A stretch of 64,000 nt of DNA from Solea solea (GCF_958295425.1 NC_081139.1:24596888-24660887), one strand, 5' to 3'. Shown: positions 47,746 to 60,979, counted from the stretch's first letter. A program made the numbers and translations. Notes: generated by a model not told the origin, from the letters alone.

Positions 47746-50700
47746 GTGTGGACACATTTGTTCTCCAGTGCAATCTAAACAGGTTTTCTCTCGGCACCAC
47801 TTTGTTCTGAAGGAAACAGAATGTGATTATGATTTGTTTTAGACCGTATGCCATGTAACCATGATGGTATATTTGTTATCTGTGTGTACAGTTACCATGG
47901 TTACAGGAGGCCTTAATTTTCATTGCCAGTAAAGAAATGAAATAAGTGGTTTAATTGTCGTCTTTAATTGTTTCTCTTCTCATCTCCGTTATGTTTCTGT
48001 TGCGTTTGCGGTAAAAGTCAGTTAGCTACTGTCGTTAGAATGTTTCTCTAAGCTATGAGTGAGTCATGTCAGATGTTTACAGCCCTGGACAAAGTTACTG
48101 ACTGATAAAAGCACGTGTTTCATAAGAACCTACAGATGGCAGATCTGCCTCCGTGCCTCCCAGAGCAAAGACGACACGCATCGCCTCGAGCAAATATTGA
48201 CACGGAGAAGCTATATTTCTCACAATGAGATCGTACTGTGATGTAACAACTGTGGATGTGTTCAGACAACCCTGGTCACTGATCGTGTAGAACCAGTCTT
48301 GATTGCTCTGTGTGACACTGCCCAAACTCCTGATCCCAGTTTTGAAGATGTTACACATTAAATGTTGAACATGATCAACACTCCAGTTTCTTTGGTTCTC
48401 TGTTTTCTAGTTAGATCAGGATCATTCTCAATGCGTTCTTTTCTCCACAACACACTCTCAGCCAAATATTTGTCAAAAGCCATTGAGCAAACTCACTGTG
48501 TTCATGCCGTCACAACTGGATTCATGTGTGAATATTTGCTTCATGTGTACAGTTTACTGAACAGAGGCCATTATTCTGTTTCACATTACAGCTCCATGAA
48601 TGAATATAATAGAACTATACAAGTTCAGAAATGTCGTTACTGGTTCAAACTAAATGCGGTTGATTTATATCTAAATTTAGTTTATTGCTCAACATGACTC
48701 ACAAGGTGCTGCTGGTGCGACTCCTAGAGCTGCCTCGCTTGCTGCTCTTCTTCGGACTTGTGCTATTCGTGCCGCCCATCTCGATCCTCCCCGCTCTCCT
48801 GTCGATGTATCAGTGCCTCCAAATGTACCAGTGTATTTTCCCCTCTGCTTGTCGGCATACTCCACTTTGACTGCTGTCAGATTTCCCCCCTCTCCCTCTC
48901 TCTCTCACTCTCTTTCTCTCAACAGGTAGTGCAGGTCCCTCCCTCTTCAAGTCTCCTCCCTCAACCTTCTGTCATTTACTGCGAGTAAACATTCAACAGC
49001 TGATCCTTGAGTGTAATAAAATGGGGAGGGATCGGCTTGTGTCCTGTGCGCTCCTGTAGAAAGTCTCGACCATAAAGAGATTTGAGTCATAAGATAAAGT
49101 GAGGATTCATTCATGTGTGACAACGTGAGCTAAGAGGATTTAAAAACATCGAGCTTGACTAGTTTCCCCCTCGAGAGCAGTTGGAGGATTCATTCATAGT
49201 AAATTTTCTTAGTAAAATAAAAACTGCTGTCGGACAGAATCACCTGATATTTTCATTCCCCAATGTGAGTGATAATGACAATAAGCCATGTTCGGCCATG
49301 TTGAAGTGCATAATAAATGAGTGAGCACTGGAGAGAGCAGAGGTTTCTCCACTCACTGAGAGAATGTGTCTTTTCCTGAGGTTGAACTCTCACACTGTCC
49401 TGACAAGTGGCAACAAGTTCTTCATAGGTCTTGGGTTCAACTCTGAAACAGTTGTGCTTATTCACAATAGAACTCTGCTGAAGTTGTATCCTTGTGCATT
49501 TTAAAAATCATATCCGTACATATTTAGATTCCAGTTCTCGTTTCTTCTCCTGCATTTGTCTTTCCTGGTTTTCTTTTTCTGCTGCTTCATGCTCACAGGG
49601 AGTTTTATGTCTAGACAGATTGTTGCAACAGGAACATTGTGCTAGGGATGCGAGTTGTCTGCAAACAGGTATAATATATACAAAGACGCGTCCATGAAAG
49701 GTTTCAAAAGTGAATTCAACGGCTAAATCTAAATCTAAATCACCAAAGGTTATGCACTGAAGCTTTAAGTATTTCATTTTTTTCACTAAAAAAAAGAGGA
49801 AAATAATATAATCTCAAATGTGCATGTATTAATCGGTACAGCCACAAGAAACCAGATGTCTCCAATCCCACCCATCCTGGTCCTTTATAAAAGTTTTTAA
49901 AGTCACAACCAACTTATACATTTTGGAAACTGTCAAAGTAAAATTTGCTGTTGCCGTGTCTAACTCTTTTGAAGACGCCTTGTTTTCCGGCATTGAGCTG
50001 AACACGGAGGTCAAAAAGGTCAAATAGCGGGAAAAGGTCAACCCCTCTTTCATACCACACATACATAAACACAGTCACACACTCACACACAAACCAAAGA
50101 ACAAAACACTGTTGTGAGCCGCATGTTTAAATCAAAGCCAGACAAAAGAAGCATCTTTTATCTGCAGATAACGGAGGTGTGTCTTCACAATGAAGTGCTG
50201 CCGGTGTCACAGATAAAGTCTTAGTCTCAGTTGAAGCCTTTGCTCTTTGTTGCAGTTACTGTAATTCTCAACAATATACAGTAAAGCTTACAATCTCATT
50301 TTTACATTAATTTTTAAAGGCCTTTATTAGTGAGTTGGCACTGTCAGATACAAGCATTGGTCTGTTATTTTGATGGATGTGGGAACTCATGATGCATGAC
50401 AGTTCTGCCTCAGGGCAGTCACATGATAAGCAGAGGAATAAAAACAGACAGAGAAAACGAAAATATCCTTCTCATTTTTTATCCATGTAAGTGATATACT
50501 GACTAATGTTGAAAATAAAATACAAACAGGAAGATGTGTTGACACAATAAAGCATTTTCTCAGTGTGTTTAATGGTTAACAGAATGACGGTGAAGTGAAA
50601 TAATCAGGAACCAAAATGAGGTCATTTGGACTCGATTTTATTTAGATTAGAAGGAAAAAAACTGATTTGTTTAACTTGATCTAAATAATGAATTTATGGC

Positions 50701-51930
50701 ATATTGAATTAAGTTAAAATAAGATGAAATAAACACTATTAACTACATAAAATTAATTTATTGTCAAGTTTGGTTGACTTCATTCAATTATGTTATAACT
50801 GTTGTCAACATCAAGTAAATGACTTGAACTTAGTTACGTCAATTGCATTATGTCTCTAAAGTCAAATGTACAAATACATACATTAATGAATACATTTAAT
50901 TAATAGTGACTTACAGAAGTGGAATTTTATTGTGGCGTATTTTAAATATGTTGCATAAACTATATTCATTTTGCAAAACAAGTAAATTATAAATAATATC
51001 ATGAATAATCAAACATTTAATTTAATCCCAGCCGTTATATGGATCTTACAGTAGTGACTCCATAGGAAAAGTAAAATGAAATGTTCAGTTGGCTGAGTCC
51101 AGTATGACATCACCACGATCTGTGTACTGCTGTGTGGTCTACTGCTCTCCCTGTTGTGTGGTCTACTGCTCTCCCTGCTGTGTGTAACCATGCAATATCA
51201 TAGTAACCATGCAATATAATATCAACCTCATCATCATTATCCCTAATTTCCCTACATAGAGCAGGTCATCATTCATTTCACTGACCATCCATTGTGGTCA
51301 AGGGCTGGGCTGCGGCTGCAAGACTCGCTCAGTCAGTGGAGTCTTTCATTTTGGAAAATATGGCTCAGAAATAGTCTGCTGAGAAAGACTTCACATCCTG
51401 AAACACTGACATCTATAATTTTACAATAGCCCACAATGGACAAACTAAACATCCTTTGAGTTCTGATAGTAACTGAGGGCCATGGATTTTTCAACACACT
51501 ACAAAGGGAAGGTTGAAGCTAGGGATATTCAGCAACTTCACCAATAAATGTGAAGAGCCACTGGGAAGGAAAATGAAGAAAGATGCTGTAGATGGGAGAT
51601 GTATGTTACACTACGGCCTATAAGTAGTGTTCAGACAACTTTATTGTTCCCAGTTCATCTGCAGCTTACTCCATCCAAGACAACACAAACAACAATCAGC
51701 AACAAACCAAAACCTAAAAACAACAACAAAAACAAACTACAATAAATAATAACAAATAGAGATTTATCTGTTACATAGTGTTCACAATCATTAGCAAATG
51801 TAATTTAATATTGCAAATTAAACTTGCCACAAGCATGTTTTTGAGCACAGGAAGCCAGTGTGTTTTGAACAGAAATGTGATGTTTTTGTGCTATTTAAAG
51901 CTCCAGTATGTATGTAACCCCCCCCCATAC
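47746..51930. other. intergenic DNA between aggf1 and the minisatellite
   Basis: Includes the aggf1 3' UTR, with an AGTAAA variant signal near 47929. No further gene is supported. A Leu-rich open frame at 48694-48870 and small frames at 49253-49786 (minus) lack recognisable homology. A 33-bp direct repeat (GTGTGGTCTACTGCTCTCCC) lies at about 51131-51180. Confidence 0.45.
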
Positions 51931-51932
51931 TA

Positions 51933-53258
51933 CTTTTTTGTCACATTTTGGACGACATACTAAAGAATGACTTTTGTCACATTTGGACAACATAGTAAAC
52001 TATGTTTAACATCAGTGTGTATTATGTGGATTATATACCATGCAACTTAATTATGTTCTTTCGGTTTGGCAGAGTGGTCTAACATGTTCCCTTTCGGACC
52101 ACCTTCCCTCAGGGAGAGCCAGTTCGAATCCCACTCCCAACAGAAACAATGGACGTTTTGTCACATTTTGTCCAAAATGTGACAAAAAAGTCATAGGTTA
52201 GTATGTCGTCCAAAATGTGACAAAAAAGTCATAGGTTAGTATGTCGTCCAAAATGTGACAAAAAAGTCATAGGTTAGTAGGCTATGTCGTCCAAAATGTG
52301 ACAAAAAAGTCATAGGTTAGTAGGCTATGTCGTCCAAAATGTGACAAAAAAGTCATAGGTTAGTATGTCGTCCAAAATGTGACAAAAAAGTCATAGGTTA
52401 GTATGTCGTCCAAAATGTGACAAAAAAGTCATAGGTCAAATTTTGAACGACATACTAACCTCTGACTTTTATGTCCCATTTTGGACGACATACTAACCTA
52501 TGACTTTTTTGTCACATTTTGGACGACATACTAACCTATGACTTTTTTGTCAAATTTTGGACGACATACTAACCTATGACTTTTTTGTCAAATTTTGGAC
52601 GACATACTAACCTCTGACTTTTATGTCCCATTTTGGACGACATACTAACCTATGACTTTTTTGTCAAATTTTGGACGACATACTAACCTCTGACTTTTAT
52701 GTCCCATTTTGGACGACATGCTAACCTATGACTTTTATGTCCCATTTTGGACGACATACTAACCTATGACTTTTTTGTCACATTTTGGACGACATACTAA
52801 CCTATGACTTTTTTGTCAAATTTTGGACGACATACTAACCTATGACTTTTTTGTCAAATTTTGGACGACATACTAACCTCTGACTTTTATGTCCCATTTT
52901 GGACGACATACTAACCTATGACTTTTATGTCCCATTTTGGACGACATACTAACCTATGACTTTTTTGTCACATTTTGGACGACATACTAACCTATGACTT
53001 TTTTGTCAAATTTTGAGCGACATACTAACCTATGACTTTTTTGTCACATTTTGGACGACATACTAAACTATGACATTTTTGTCACATTTTGGACGACATA
53101 CTGAAGTATAATTTTTTTGTCACATTTTGGACGCCATACTAACCTATGACTTTTTTGTGAGTTTTTGGACGACATACTAACCTATGACTTTTATGTCACA
53201 TTTTGGACGCCATACTAACCTATGACTTTTTTGTAAAATTTTGGACAGTGTATTATGT
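51933..53258. repeat. 38-bp minisatellite with two orientation switches
   Basis: The unit is 38 bp (GACGACATACTAACCTATGA, then CTTTTTTGTCACATTTTG). Reverse-type units occur at 51933-52000 and about 52440-53250 (roughly 21 copies). Opposite-orientation units occur at about 52170-52436 (roughly 7 copies, two with a 4-bp GGCT insertion). The junction at 52160-52185 is a palindrome: GTCACATTTTG, then TC, then CAAAATGTGAC. Common variants are TATGTCCCA and TTGTCAAAT. Confidence 0.92.
52064..52141 (+). repeat. tRNA-like sequence (Leu/Ser-type) inside the minisatellite
   Basis: A box GGCAGAGTGGTCTAA and B box AGTTCGAATCC, with a near-complementary acceptor (GTTTGG with CCCAAC). A long variable-arm-like hairpin (CTTCCCTCAGGGAG) precedes the B box. 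The T stem does not pair well, so it is probably a tRNA pseudogene or SINE head rather than a working tRNA. Confidence 0.55.
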
Positions 53259-53791
53259 TTTATTATGTATTATGTATTATCAGTGTGTATTATGTGGATT
53301 ATATAGCATGTATATCTCTATTTATGTATACACACATATATATGTATATATATAGTATTATTTAATACTCATATTTTTTGGTCCAGAATTAATGTTGGCG
53401 TAGAAGGCCCTGAAGGTTCCCCACTGCTAAATACACCAGACTCCTCTGTTAAATATTGAGGGTTGAGACATTTCCTTGCTAAATGTTGGAGATTAACACA
53501 AGTTTTTAGGATTTTTAAGTCTTTTTAAGTGATCTACAATTTGGCATTGTTCGGTTTGATTCTTGTGTCGGACGTTCCAGTGACGACACTCTGACCAGTG
53601 GATGGCAGTTTGACAACATCACACATAGTATCAGCTCAGCTCACCTGGAACCGGGAGAGAGCAGGTATTCAAAAAAACTACCAGGTACCATCGCTAATGG
53701 AACAGCAAAAAAAACATGCAGAGTTGAGCTGTGCCAGGACTGTGTAGTGGAAAAGTGCCACAAATTACCACGTTTTACACCAACACAATCA

Positions 53792-53836
<45 letters not shown>

Positions 53837-54520
53837 CACACTCTTCACTCTTCTGGCTCAGGCAGCCCTCAAACCTTAGCCACGTCAGTCTCAGTGTTTT
53901 CAGACCTGACATCCAGTCAAAATAGATCCAAAAGAGCTCAGCGCTTGTGCGGGTGTGTGTTAATGTGAGGTGGAAAAAAAGAGCAGGAAGTGGAGGTTTA
54001 AGTGCTTCCAGAAAGTTCACAGGTCTTCCAACTTGATATTTTTGTCTGAGAGGAAATGCTTCTTGTTCCAACCACATTCCAACAGAAATATGAATTGAAG
54101 GTGGCTTTTTTTAAGTTGCTTTAGGTATTCTATCTTTTGGAGAAATAAGTCTCTTGGAAGCTGTTCTCATGCTTATTTTTGTGTATTTGAAACTTCCCAT
54201 GTAATTCATTCATCTGAAAATATCACAAACAAACTAAAATTCCTCTCCTCCTTACTGAATGGAAATAAAGCAGCTTCCTCTTGATGAGTGACTCATTCAT
54301 AGCCACTGTTGAGTGTCTCCCACCCATGTCCTTTCCTGCTCGGGGCCCCTGAACCTCTGGGTGTGTCTCCCTCTGACCTCATCTTCCCAGAAAATCCTCC
54401 AGAAATGTCAGCCACACCGTGCGAGCTGTCCACAATAACAAACCATTCAGATTGTGGAGAAACATGGAACTTGGTTTGTTACATCAACACCAGAGATGGC
54501 GCCGGTTCCCCAGCCTGTTC

Positions 54521-54567
<47 letters not shown>

Positions 54568-55639
54568 ACAACAGCATCCTGTTTATGCTGCCTGGTCACT
54601 GCAGGCCGCTGTGACAACTTTGATACTCAGCTCATTCTGGGGCTTAACAAGATTTTAAATTTTATTAAAAGTCGTCTTAACCTCATTGTTGTTGCCAACT
54701 TTGCAGTTTTTCTGACAGATTCTCCCTCATGTGTAATTCTCCCACAGTAACCTGCCTGGAAAAGCTGTTAAGTCTTCACATGAAGAACTTGGTCTTTACA
54801 GCTCTGGATGCAAACTGCTGGGTCATACGGATTCATGAAAAGAGGCTTTGTGTTTATGCGAAAGACAAAAGCGCCAGCATGGCAGCAGAACATAAGCACA
54901 CCAGACACAGCACATTTCAGTGAGTCAGCTGACCTACTGTCCAAAAATCAGCAGATCAATACTAAACACAGTTGATCAAAGCAACCACAGTGTGTGGATT
55001 CCTCAGTAGAGATGTAAGTCAAGTAACGGTGTACTTGACTTACACATACTTTAAATGTCAAATCATACCTCGATGGTGATGAGCTGTGGCTGCTCTGCTG
55101 TTGTCCTTCACACACAGAGGATGGAAAAGTCCTGGCTCAGTGATACGGGTCCTGAGTGGAACCGGTGCTGGGTCTGCTCTCTGAGTGAAAAGGCTTGTTG
55201 CCTCTGTGTGGTGGTGCTCAGCCCATGTGGCTGAGAGGGAAATGGGAAATGAACCCTGTGGGAAAAGAGCCAAGAGAGAGGCAGAGTAGGTTTTTAAAGA
55301 CACAGCAGTTTCAGTCACTCTTTACAAATGTAGCCTATTTATAGATCATTTACTGGTGAATGAAACCAGTTATTAACGTCAGCGATTCCACTGTTACTTA
55401 CTGTTTCCTTGCACCACAGAATGTCTCTTCACTGGTGGTGAAAGGTACACTTTAGCATTCTCTGCTTTTTTACACTCCCATTCCACCTCTATCTCATTTA
55501 AGAGAAGGCTTCAGCCACCCGTTACTCAACATGTTCATAATAATAATAATAATAAACAATAATATGATGACAATTATATGTTATAAGACTTTATTGATCA
55601 AATGTACTGAACATCTACTATACCCAGGTGCATAAGTCA
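53259..55639. other. intergenic DNA with CA and GT microsatellites
   Basis: CA repeat at about 53793-53829, GT repeat at about 54522-54564 and a TAA run at about 55537-55553. No gene recognised on either strand. Confidence 0.5.
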
Positions 55640-55905
55640 TAAGTCGGGGGACCGAGCCTTTGCTGCAGCCGCCCCCACTCTCTGGAACTCACTCCCACAA
55701 CTCATCAGGAACTCAGATTCATTACAGACATTCAAATCATCACTCAAAACCCACCTGTTCAAAACTGCATACACTTAACTGTCTATTTCCCATTGTTTTA
55801 TCCCAGTCCTGTCCTTTGTTTTTGTTTTTGTTTTGTCGTTTTGTGTTTGTACAGCGTCTTTGTGTGTAGAAAAGCACTATAAAAATACGATGTATTATTG
55901 TTATT
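55640..55905 (+). mobile_element. L2-type LINE, 3' end
   Basis: An uninterrupted frame reads GDRAFAAAAPTLWNSLPQLI, then RNSDSLQTFKSSLKTHLFKT and AYT stop. A 3' UTR ending AAAGCACTATAAAAATACGA and TTATTGTTATTA follows. This is the conserved extreme C-terminus of fish L2-clade ORF2, 5'-truncated. The intact frame suggests a fairly young insertion. Confidence 0.75.
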
Positions 55906-56633
55906 ATAAATATGAACTCATCTCTTACCCACTGTAATATTAAAGTGATGTTATCACCAAATATATATATAATACTGTACATGATACTAAAATGGGCCAT
56001 TTGCATTAACAAATGAAATATATTTTGATGTGTATTTTTTAGTTTTACAGCATTTTAATCATATAAATATATACTAAATCTACCCCTGCTCAAAAAACCC
56101 AGACAACAAACAGACAAATGCAGACATTATCTCTTTGTTAGAGTTAATTATAGTGTAGATATGATTTAAATTACAACTCATGAATATGATTCTATTATGA
56201 ATAAAATACATAGCTCAACCCAAGCTGTCATGAGTACGTAGGTCTGCTGTCTCCCTCTAGTGTTCCTTGCTGAGAAGGCAGCTGCAGCAGAAACCCCTGC
56301 TTTAACTCCATGCATCCCACAGTGCACACGTACAATAACAAAACACAAGCTACATTGCAAACCACTGTCAAGCAACTTAGTGTATATTTAGTAGCTACAA
56401 TTATTTGATTTCTTTGAAAGCTATTTAGATTTTTTTAAGCAGATTTACAAATGAAATGCCAAATTTTTTGCCAGATTTGATAATGTGAAGATGTGCAGAG
56501 GCCAATGGTCACTTCAGACATTTTTAACAGTAACTTTTACATACAAATGCACTGTCACAATTATCATTTTCAAATGGCAATGTAACCACATGCACATGCA
56601 GGAGCAAAAAAATTAAATAAAAAAAAAACTGTA

Positions 56634-56700
56634 CAGGTGGGTTTCAAGCCTGGGTCTCTCCAAAGCGCAACTTCTTACCAGCTGAGCTAATGGAGACAAC
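56634..56700 (-). repeat. tRNA-like sequence
   Basis: On the minus strand, ATTAGCTCAGCTGGTAAGA (A box) and GGCTTGAAACCC (B box) are followed by a T-rich pol III terminator-like run. Stem pairing is poor, so it is probably a tRNA-derived SINE head or pseudogene. Confidence 0.45.
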
Positions 56701-56774
56701 ATTTTTTTTGTCCAAGTCCCTCCCTGGCCATAAACAATACATTATAAAACCGAAGCTACAGGCCATACAAAATC

Positions 56775-57560
56775 TCAATGAGGGCTGTGATTGGACCGCG
56801 GGCCAGGGTTGCCTGATTTAGAGTGTCCAATTTGCCTATTCCCCAAATCTTCATGTTTTTGGACTGTGGGAGGAAACCGGAGAACCACACACACAACCAC
56901 GAACATGCAAACTCCATGCAGATAGACCCTTGTTCCAACTGGGTATCAAAGTAGGGGTGCTAACCAACACCAGCTATGTGGCCCCACACATAACATCCAT
57001 CCATCCATCCATCATCTACCGCTTTATCCTCCACCAGAGGGTCGCGGGGGGTGCTGTGCCAATCTCAGCTGACATAGGGTGATAGGTGGGGTACACCCTG
57101 GACAGTTAGCCAGTCCATCGCAGGGCCACACACACACACACACACACACACACAGGGGCTCGAACGTGGGTCTTCTTGCTGCAAAGCCCCACACATAACA
57201 TCAGTCAGTCAGTCATCATCTACCGCTTTATCCTCCACCAGAGGGTCGCGGGGGGTGCTGTGCCAATCTCAGCTACATCGGGCGATAGGCGGGGTACACC
57301 CTGGACAGTTCGCCAGTCCATCGCAGGGCCACACACAGATAGAGACAAACAACCATTCACTCTCACACTCACTCCTATGGTCAATTTAGAGTGTCCAATT
57401 TACCTATCCCCACATTGCATGTTTTTGGACTGTGGGAGGAAGCCGGAGAACCCGGAGAGAACCCACGCACACACGGGGAGAACATGCAAACTCCATGCAG
57501 AAAGGCCCTTGTTCCAACCGGGGCTCGAACCCGGGTCTTCTCGCTGCAAAGCCCCACACA
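56775..57560 (+). repeat. dispersed teleost repeat, nested/tandem copies
   Basis: Three partial copies lie in the same orientation: 56790-56990, 56998-57180 and 57198-57560. Shared blocks: CATCTACCGCTTTATCCTCC, AGGGTCGCGGGGGGTGCTG, CCAGTCCATCGCAGGGCCAC, TTTTTGGACTGTGGGAGGAA, ACATGCAAACTCCATGCAGA and GCTCGAACCCGGGTCTTC. CA and ATCC microsatellites are embedded. Degraded relatives occur at 885-1060, 6070-6240, 23045-23300 and 37870-37935. Confidence 0.8.
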
Positions 57561-59324
57561 TAACATATACATTAAAAATATTATCAATAAAACAGAGTGA
57601 AACAGAAAAAAACAATGACTTGCTTATCACATTTATAGCGTTAAATGTGGAATTCCTAAAACAAAAACAAAGGTGGACAGCAACACTCGATGGTATTTTG
57701 CACATACGTACAAACAGGGTAGCAACATGTCTACAGTAAAAAATAAAAGTACTATGAGTGCAACTGATTTAAAATGAAACAAATATGACAGAAGTGCTGT
57801 TAACGGTGAAATGACCAGTGTTTGTATGGTGACAGCAGAGTTCAGGGGGCATTCCTGTACAACCGTTAACTTGTTTTCTTTTAGGATTTTATGATGATTG
57901 TTTACCTATTTCATGAATCATTTTAGTTCGTATTTGTTGCTTTTGAACTCTTTTGCCACTTTTGCACTTAACTACGTTTTTTTTTTAAATGCTTCAGTTT
58001 CTGCTTCCGTGTAGTAGGAGTATCTTTGTTGTCTTCTTGTTTTTTCTGCTGCAGATTCAATTTCCTTCAGGTTAATTATAAAGTTGAAGTTGAAGTTGAA
58101 AGCAGGGTTCTGGTTTATCCTGTATGAATGAAGTACATGATTTGATCCAGCTCAGGTATTATTTCACATCTCAGAGAATAAAGGTTTGAGGTATCAAGTG
58201 CTCGGTCATTTCCTCAAAAAGCTGTATTTACTTTCAGGAAATCCATGACTTCACCTCTTATAGGCCTCAGGGAGCAGAAATGTGATCACTGATGACTTTG
58301 TACCATGAAGACTCATCACAAATTTTCAGTTAGCATCATCACCCGTAGGCTCTGCAGCTGTCGTAGCCTCCAGACCAAGTCAACAATCCATGAAAGAGCT
58401 GTGGTTTCTGTCTCAGTGTGAGATGAGAGCACTGTCCTTCTCTTTGCTGCTGCTGCTGTCTTGTCATTAAACAGGAGTGGAACAGGCTCAACTTGATCAT
58501 TTATGCATCCTCTCCTGCCCCCCTTTCATTCGCACCGTAGCCTGGCAACAGGCCACTGGATGATACGCAGAGACGCAGCATTAATGTCATCATGACAATG
58601 AAGCATAAAGAGCTGAGTTACCAAAAGGAACTATCGCAGCAGGATTGGTGTGAAATGTGAAATCGACACCACTCATCCACAAGCTCAGGGAAGTGGAGAA
58701 AAGTCTCGAGGAAAATTTTATCAGTTTTGTGTAGTAACAGTTCAGTAATAACATGGCAATTATATGGTAATAAGGTGGAGATATTATGATACATCTTATT
58801 TTAATGTAATCCAGCTTGGTAATAACAAATTGATAGTGCAGTAAAACTGAACCCATTCTGAACTGAAACCTAGTATTCAGTTATTTGCTTTATTATCAAA
58901 AGTCGATCAGTTACTCTGACTATTTGTAATATATTAAAACGATAAAACACCTAATATATAATCAATGCTTGCATTTATTGAAACACATATTTCTTATTCA
59001 AGCACTGTCTAATTTGTGGTGCATCTATTATCACAAGGTGGCAGCAACAGCAAGCATTTAGTGAGTGGACCAATGACAATTGAGATGTATTGATTGCATC
59101 TTGAAGCTGCTCCTCTAACCAGGGTCGTTGAATGCATCTCGTATTGAATAATATCATATAATGTTCGAATACAATTTTTGCTAGAAATGCCCATCCCTAG
59201 AATGTACCACAGTTGTGTCCATGTATCAAGTTGAAACTAATTAACTATGGTTATTAATTATTATGGATTACACTGGTGGTAGTCTATTGCAATTCTCATT
59301 ACCAAGTTATTACATAATAAATAG
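57561..59324. other. intergenic DNA, nothing recognised
   Basis: AT-rich with no supported exon, tRNA or clear element. A GAAGTTGAAGTTGAAG tandem lies near 58083. Confidence 0.45.
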
Positions 59325-59585
59325 TCTGTATTTATATAGTGCTTTTCTAGTCTTAATGACCACTCAAAGCTGTTTTACGCTACAGTTTTTGCCATTCAAC
59401 CTTTCATGCCCTTTCACTCACACAGCATACCTATGTGCAGCACATTTTCTATCACTCATCTTTCATATCCATTCATACACTGCCAACACAGGTGGGGTTA
59501 AATGTCTTCCCAAGGACACATCGGCATTGAATTGAACCCACAAACCCACAACCTTCAAAACTCGCTCTACCACTGAGCTACTAGA
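59325..59585 (-). repeat. SINE/interspersed repeat, reverse
   Basis: TTTATATAGTGCTTTTCTAG leads to CCCAAGGACACATCGGCAT and CTCGCTCTACCACTGAGCTA. This is the same tRNA-headed family as 16000-16195. Confidence 0.65.
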
Positions 59586-59984
59586 CTCTGGGAACCAGTG
59601 GATTACACGATAGCTCACACTGTTGAAGTGAAGTCTTTTGTGTTTTAAAGATGATGTGATTATTAAAACATAGTAGAATATTTGTAAAATACAGTTACTA
59701 TTATTATTAGCCTGTACAAAATCAAACACTGTAGTAAAAAATTGTGACATTTGTGATGCAGAGAAATGGGGAAAATACTTTGTTTTGTTTTGCTTTTTCC
59801 AATGAGAGGAAAAAAAGTGAACATTTCTTTTTTAGGGTTAGGGTTAGAATTAGGTTTAAGTCAAGGTTAGGTTAAGGGTTAGGGCAGGGGTCTGCAACCT
59901 GTGGATCAAGGTGATAAATAAAAGTGGTTTCATATTTTGTCCACTAAAATATGCGTCAAAAAAGTGTGTCCAAGCTAAGGTAGC

Positions 59985-60410
59985 AATGAGTGCTAATGTT
60001 AGCCATTTAAGAAAACAATTGGCACTAATATTGTATGCAAATATAAACATAATTGATATGTTAATATGGTAACACAAAGCTTGAAACGCTATTAGCATGT
60101 TAATGTGGTCAATCGTTAGCCTAAAGGCTATTAGCATACTAACAAAATCAATTGTTAGCCTAAAACGTCTCTAGATTAGCATGAATGCTAGCTAAGTCCG
60201 TTAGCTGCTATCAATGTTGGTATACACAAAAGGAACTTTTAAATTTTACAGAAAATAAATCTAAGACACAAACTTGTGCTTTTAGAATTATTATCTGTAC
60301 AAGTTTAAAAGTTTGTTTTTAAGGAGCTCGCTTCGAGTTCGGCTGGCTGTTTACCTGCGTTAACATACTGGATGTATACAACATGTAGTGGGAACAGTAC
60401 AACATAGAAC
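59985..60410. mobile_element. large fold-back element, copy 2
   Basis: 59985-60160 matches 22484-22650 (GGTAGCAATGAGTGCTAA, GCTATTAGCAT, CAATTGTTAGCCTAAA). The right end, 60325-60405, is the inverse of 22258-22345 (CATACTGGATGTATACAAC and GTGGGAACAGT). Confidence 0.65.
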
Positions 60411-60734
60411 TTTATACATGATGATCTTAATTTTATGGCTCCATATTAAATCTATTTGGGTGGAGAAGGGACACAAATGGCTCTTTCAATACTGAAGGTT
60501 GCAGACTCCAGAGTTAGTGTAAGGCATTTATTTCTGATGGTTCAGGTTAGAGTAAGGGGCAAGGGGAATGCATGGAGCCAAAAACCTGGTCCTAATAAGG
60601 CTCAACCTCATTTCTGTTTAGTGCTAAGTTTGCTAAATTGTGGTTAGATTAAGGTCAGCGTTCAGTATTGACTGGTTATGTTCCGGTTAAGGATAGGGCC
60701 TCCCAAATGTATAGGCTAAAAAATATAGCTGTGT

Positions 60735-60895
60735 TTGCGTGTGTGTTCCAGGTATTTCTCATGTTATGGGGACCTAAATCTGTTTACACAGTCACTTTAT
60801 GGAGACTTGTCTTCCTTAGTAGTAGTAGTAGGCTAATGGTTAAGTCTCCATGAAATAAATTGAAGTCAATGCAATGTCCTCTGAGGTGATGGAAA
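60735..60895 (+). repeat. dispersed repeat, second copy
   Basis: Shares GGGGACCTAAATCTGTTTAC, ACACAGTCACTTTATGG and TCTCCATGAAATAAATTGA with 36780-37060. A GT/GA microsatellite (60903-60947) follows. Confidence 0.6.
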
Positions 60896-60979
60896 CAAAA
60901 CTCTGTGTGTGTGTGTGTGAGAGAGAGAGGGAGAGAGAGAGAGAGGGAGGTTGAGATTGGGCTGTTACATCACTTGCAG

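Noticed and set aside
48694..48870. Small Leu-rich membrane protein (MTHKVLLVRLLELPRLL start)
   Set aside because: No homology recognised, no splice context, and Leu-richness follows from CTGCTG-type codons; may be repeat-derived.
49508..49786. Minus-strand frame with CCNNLSRHKTPCEHE and a Gln/Glu-rich end
   Set aside because: Too short, no family recognised and no flanking exons; treated as chance.
52064..52141. Functional tRNA-Leu/Ser gene
   Set aside because: A and B boxes are present, but T-stem pairing is poor and there is no clean anticodon loop; better read as a tRNA-derived fragment.
54309..54614. 101-codon frame spanning a GT microsatellite
   Set aside because: Coding potential is created by the repeat (VCVCVC) and has no domain or splice support.
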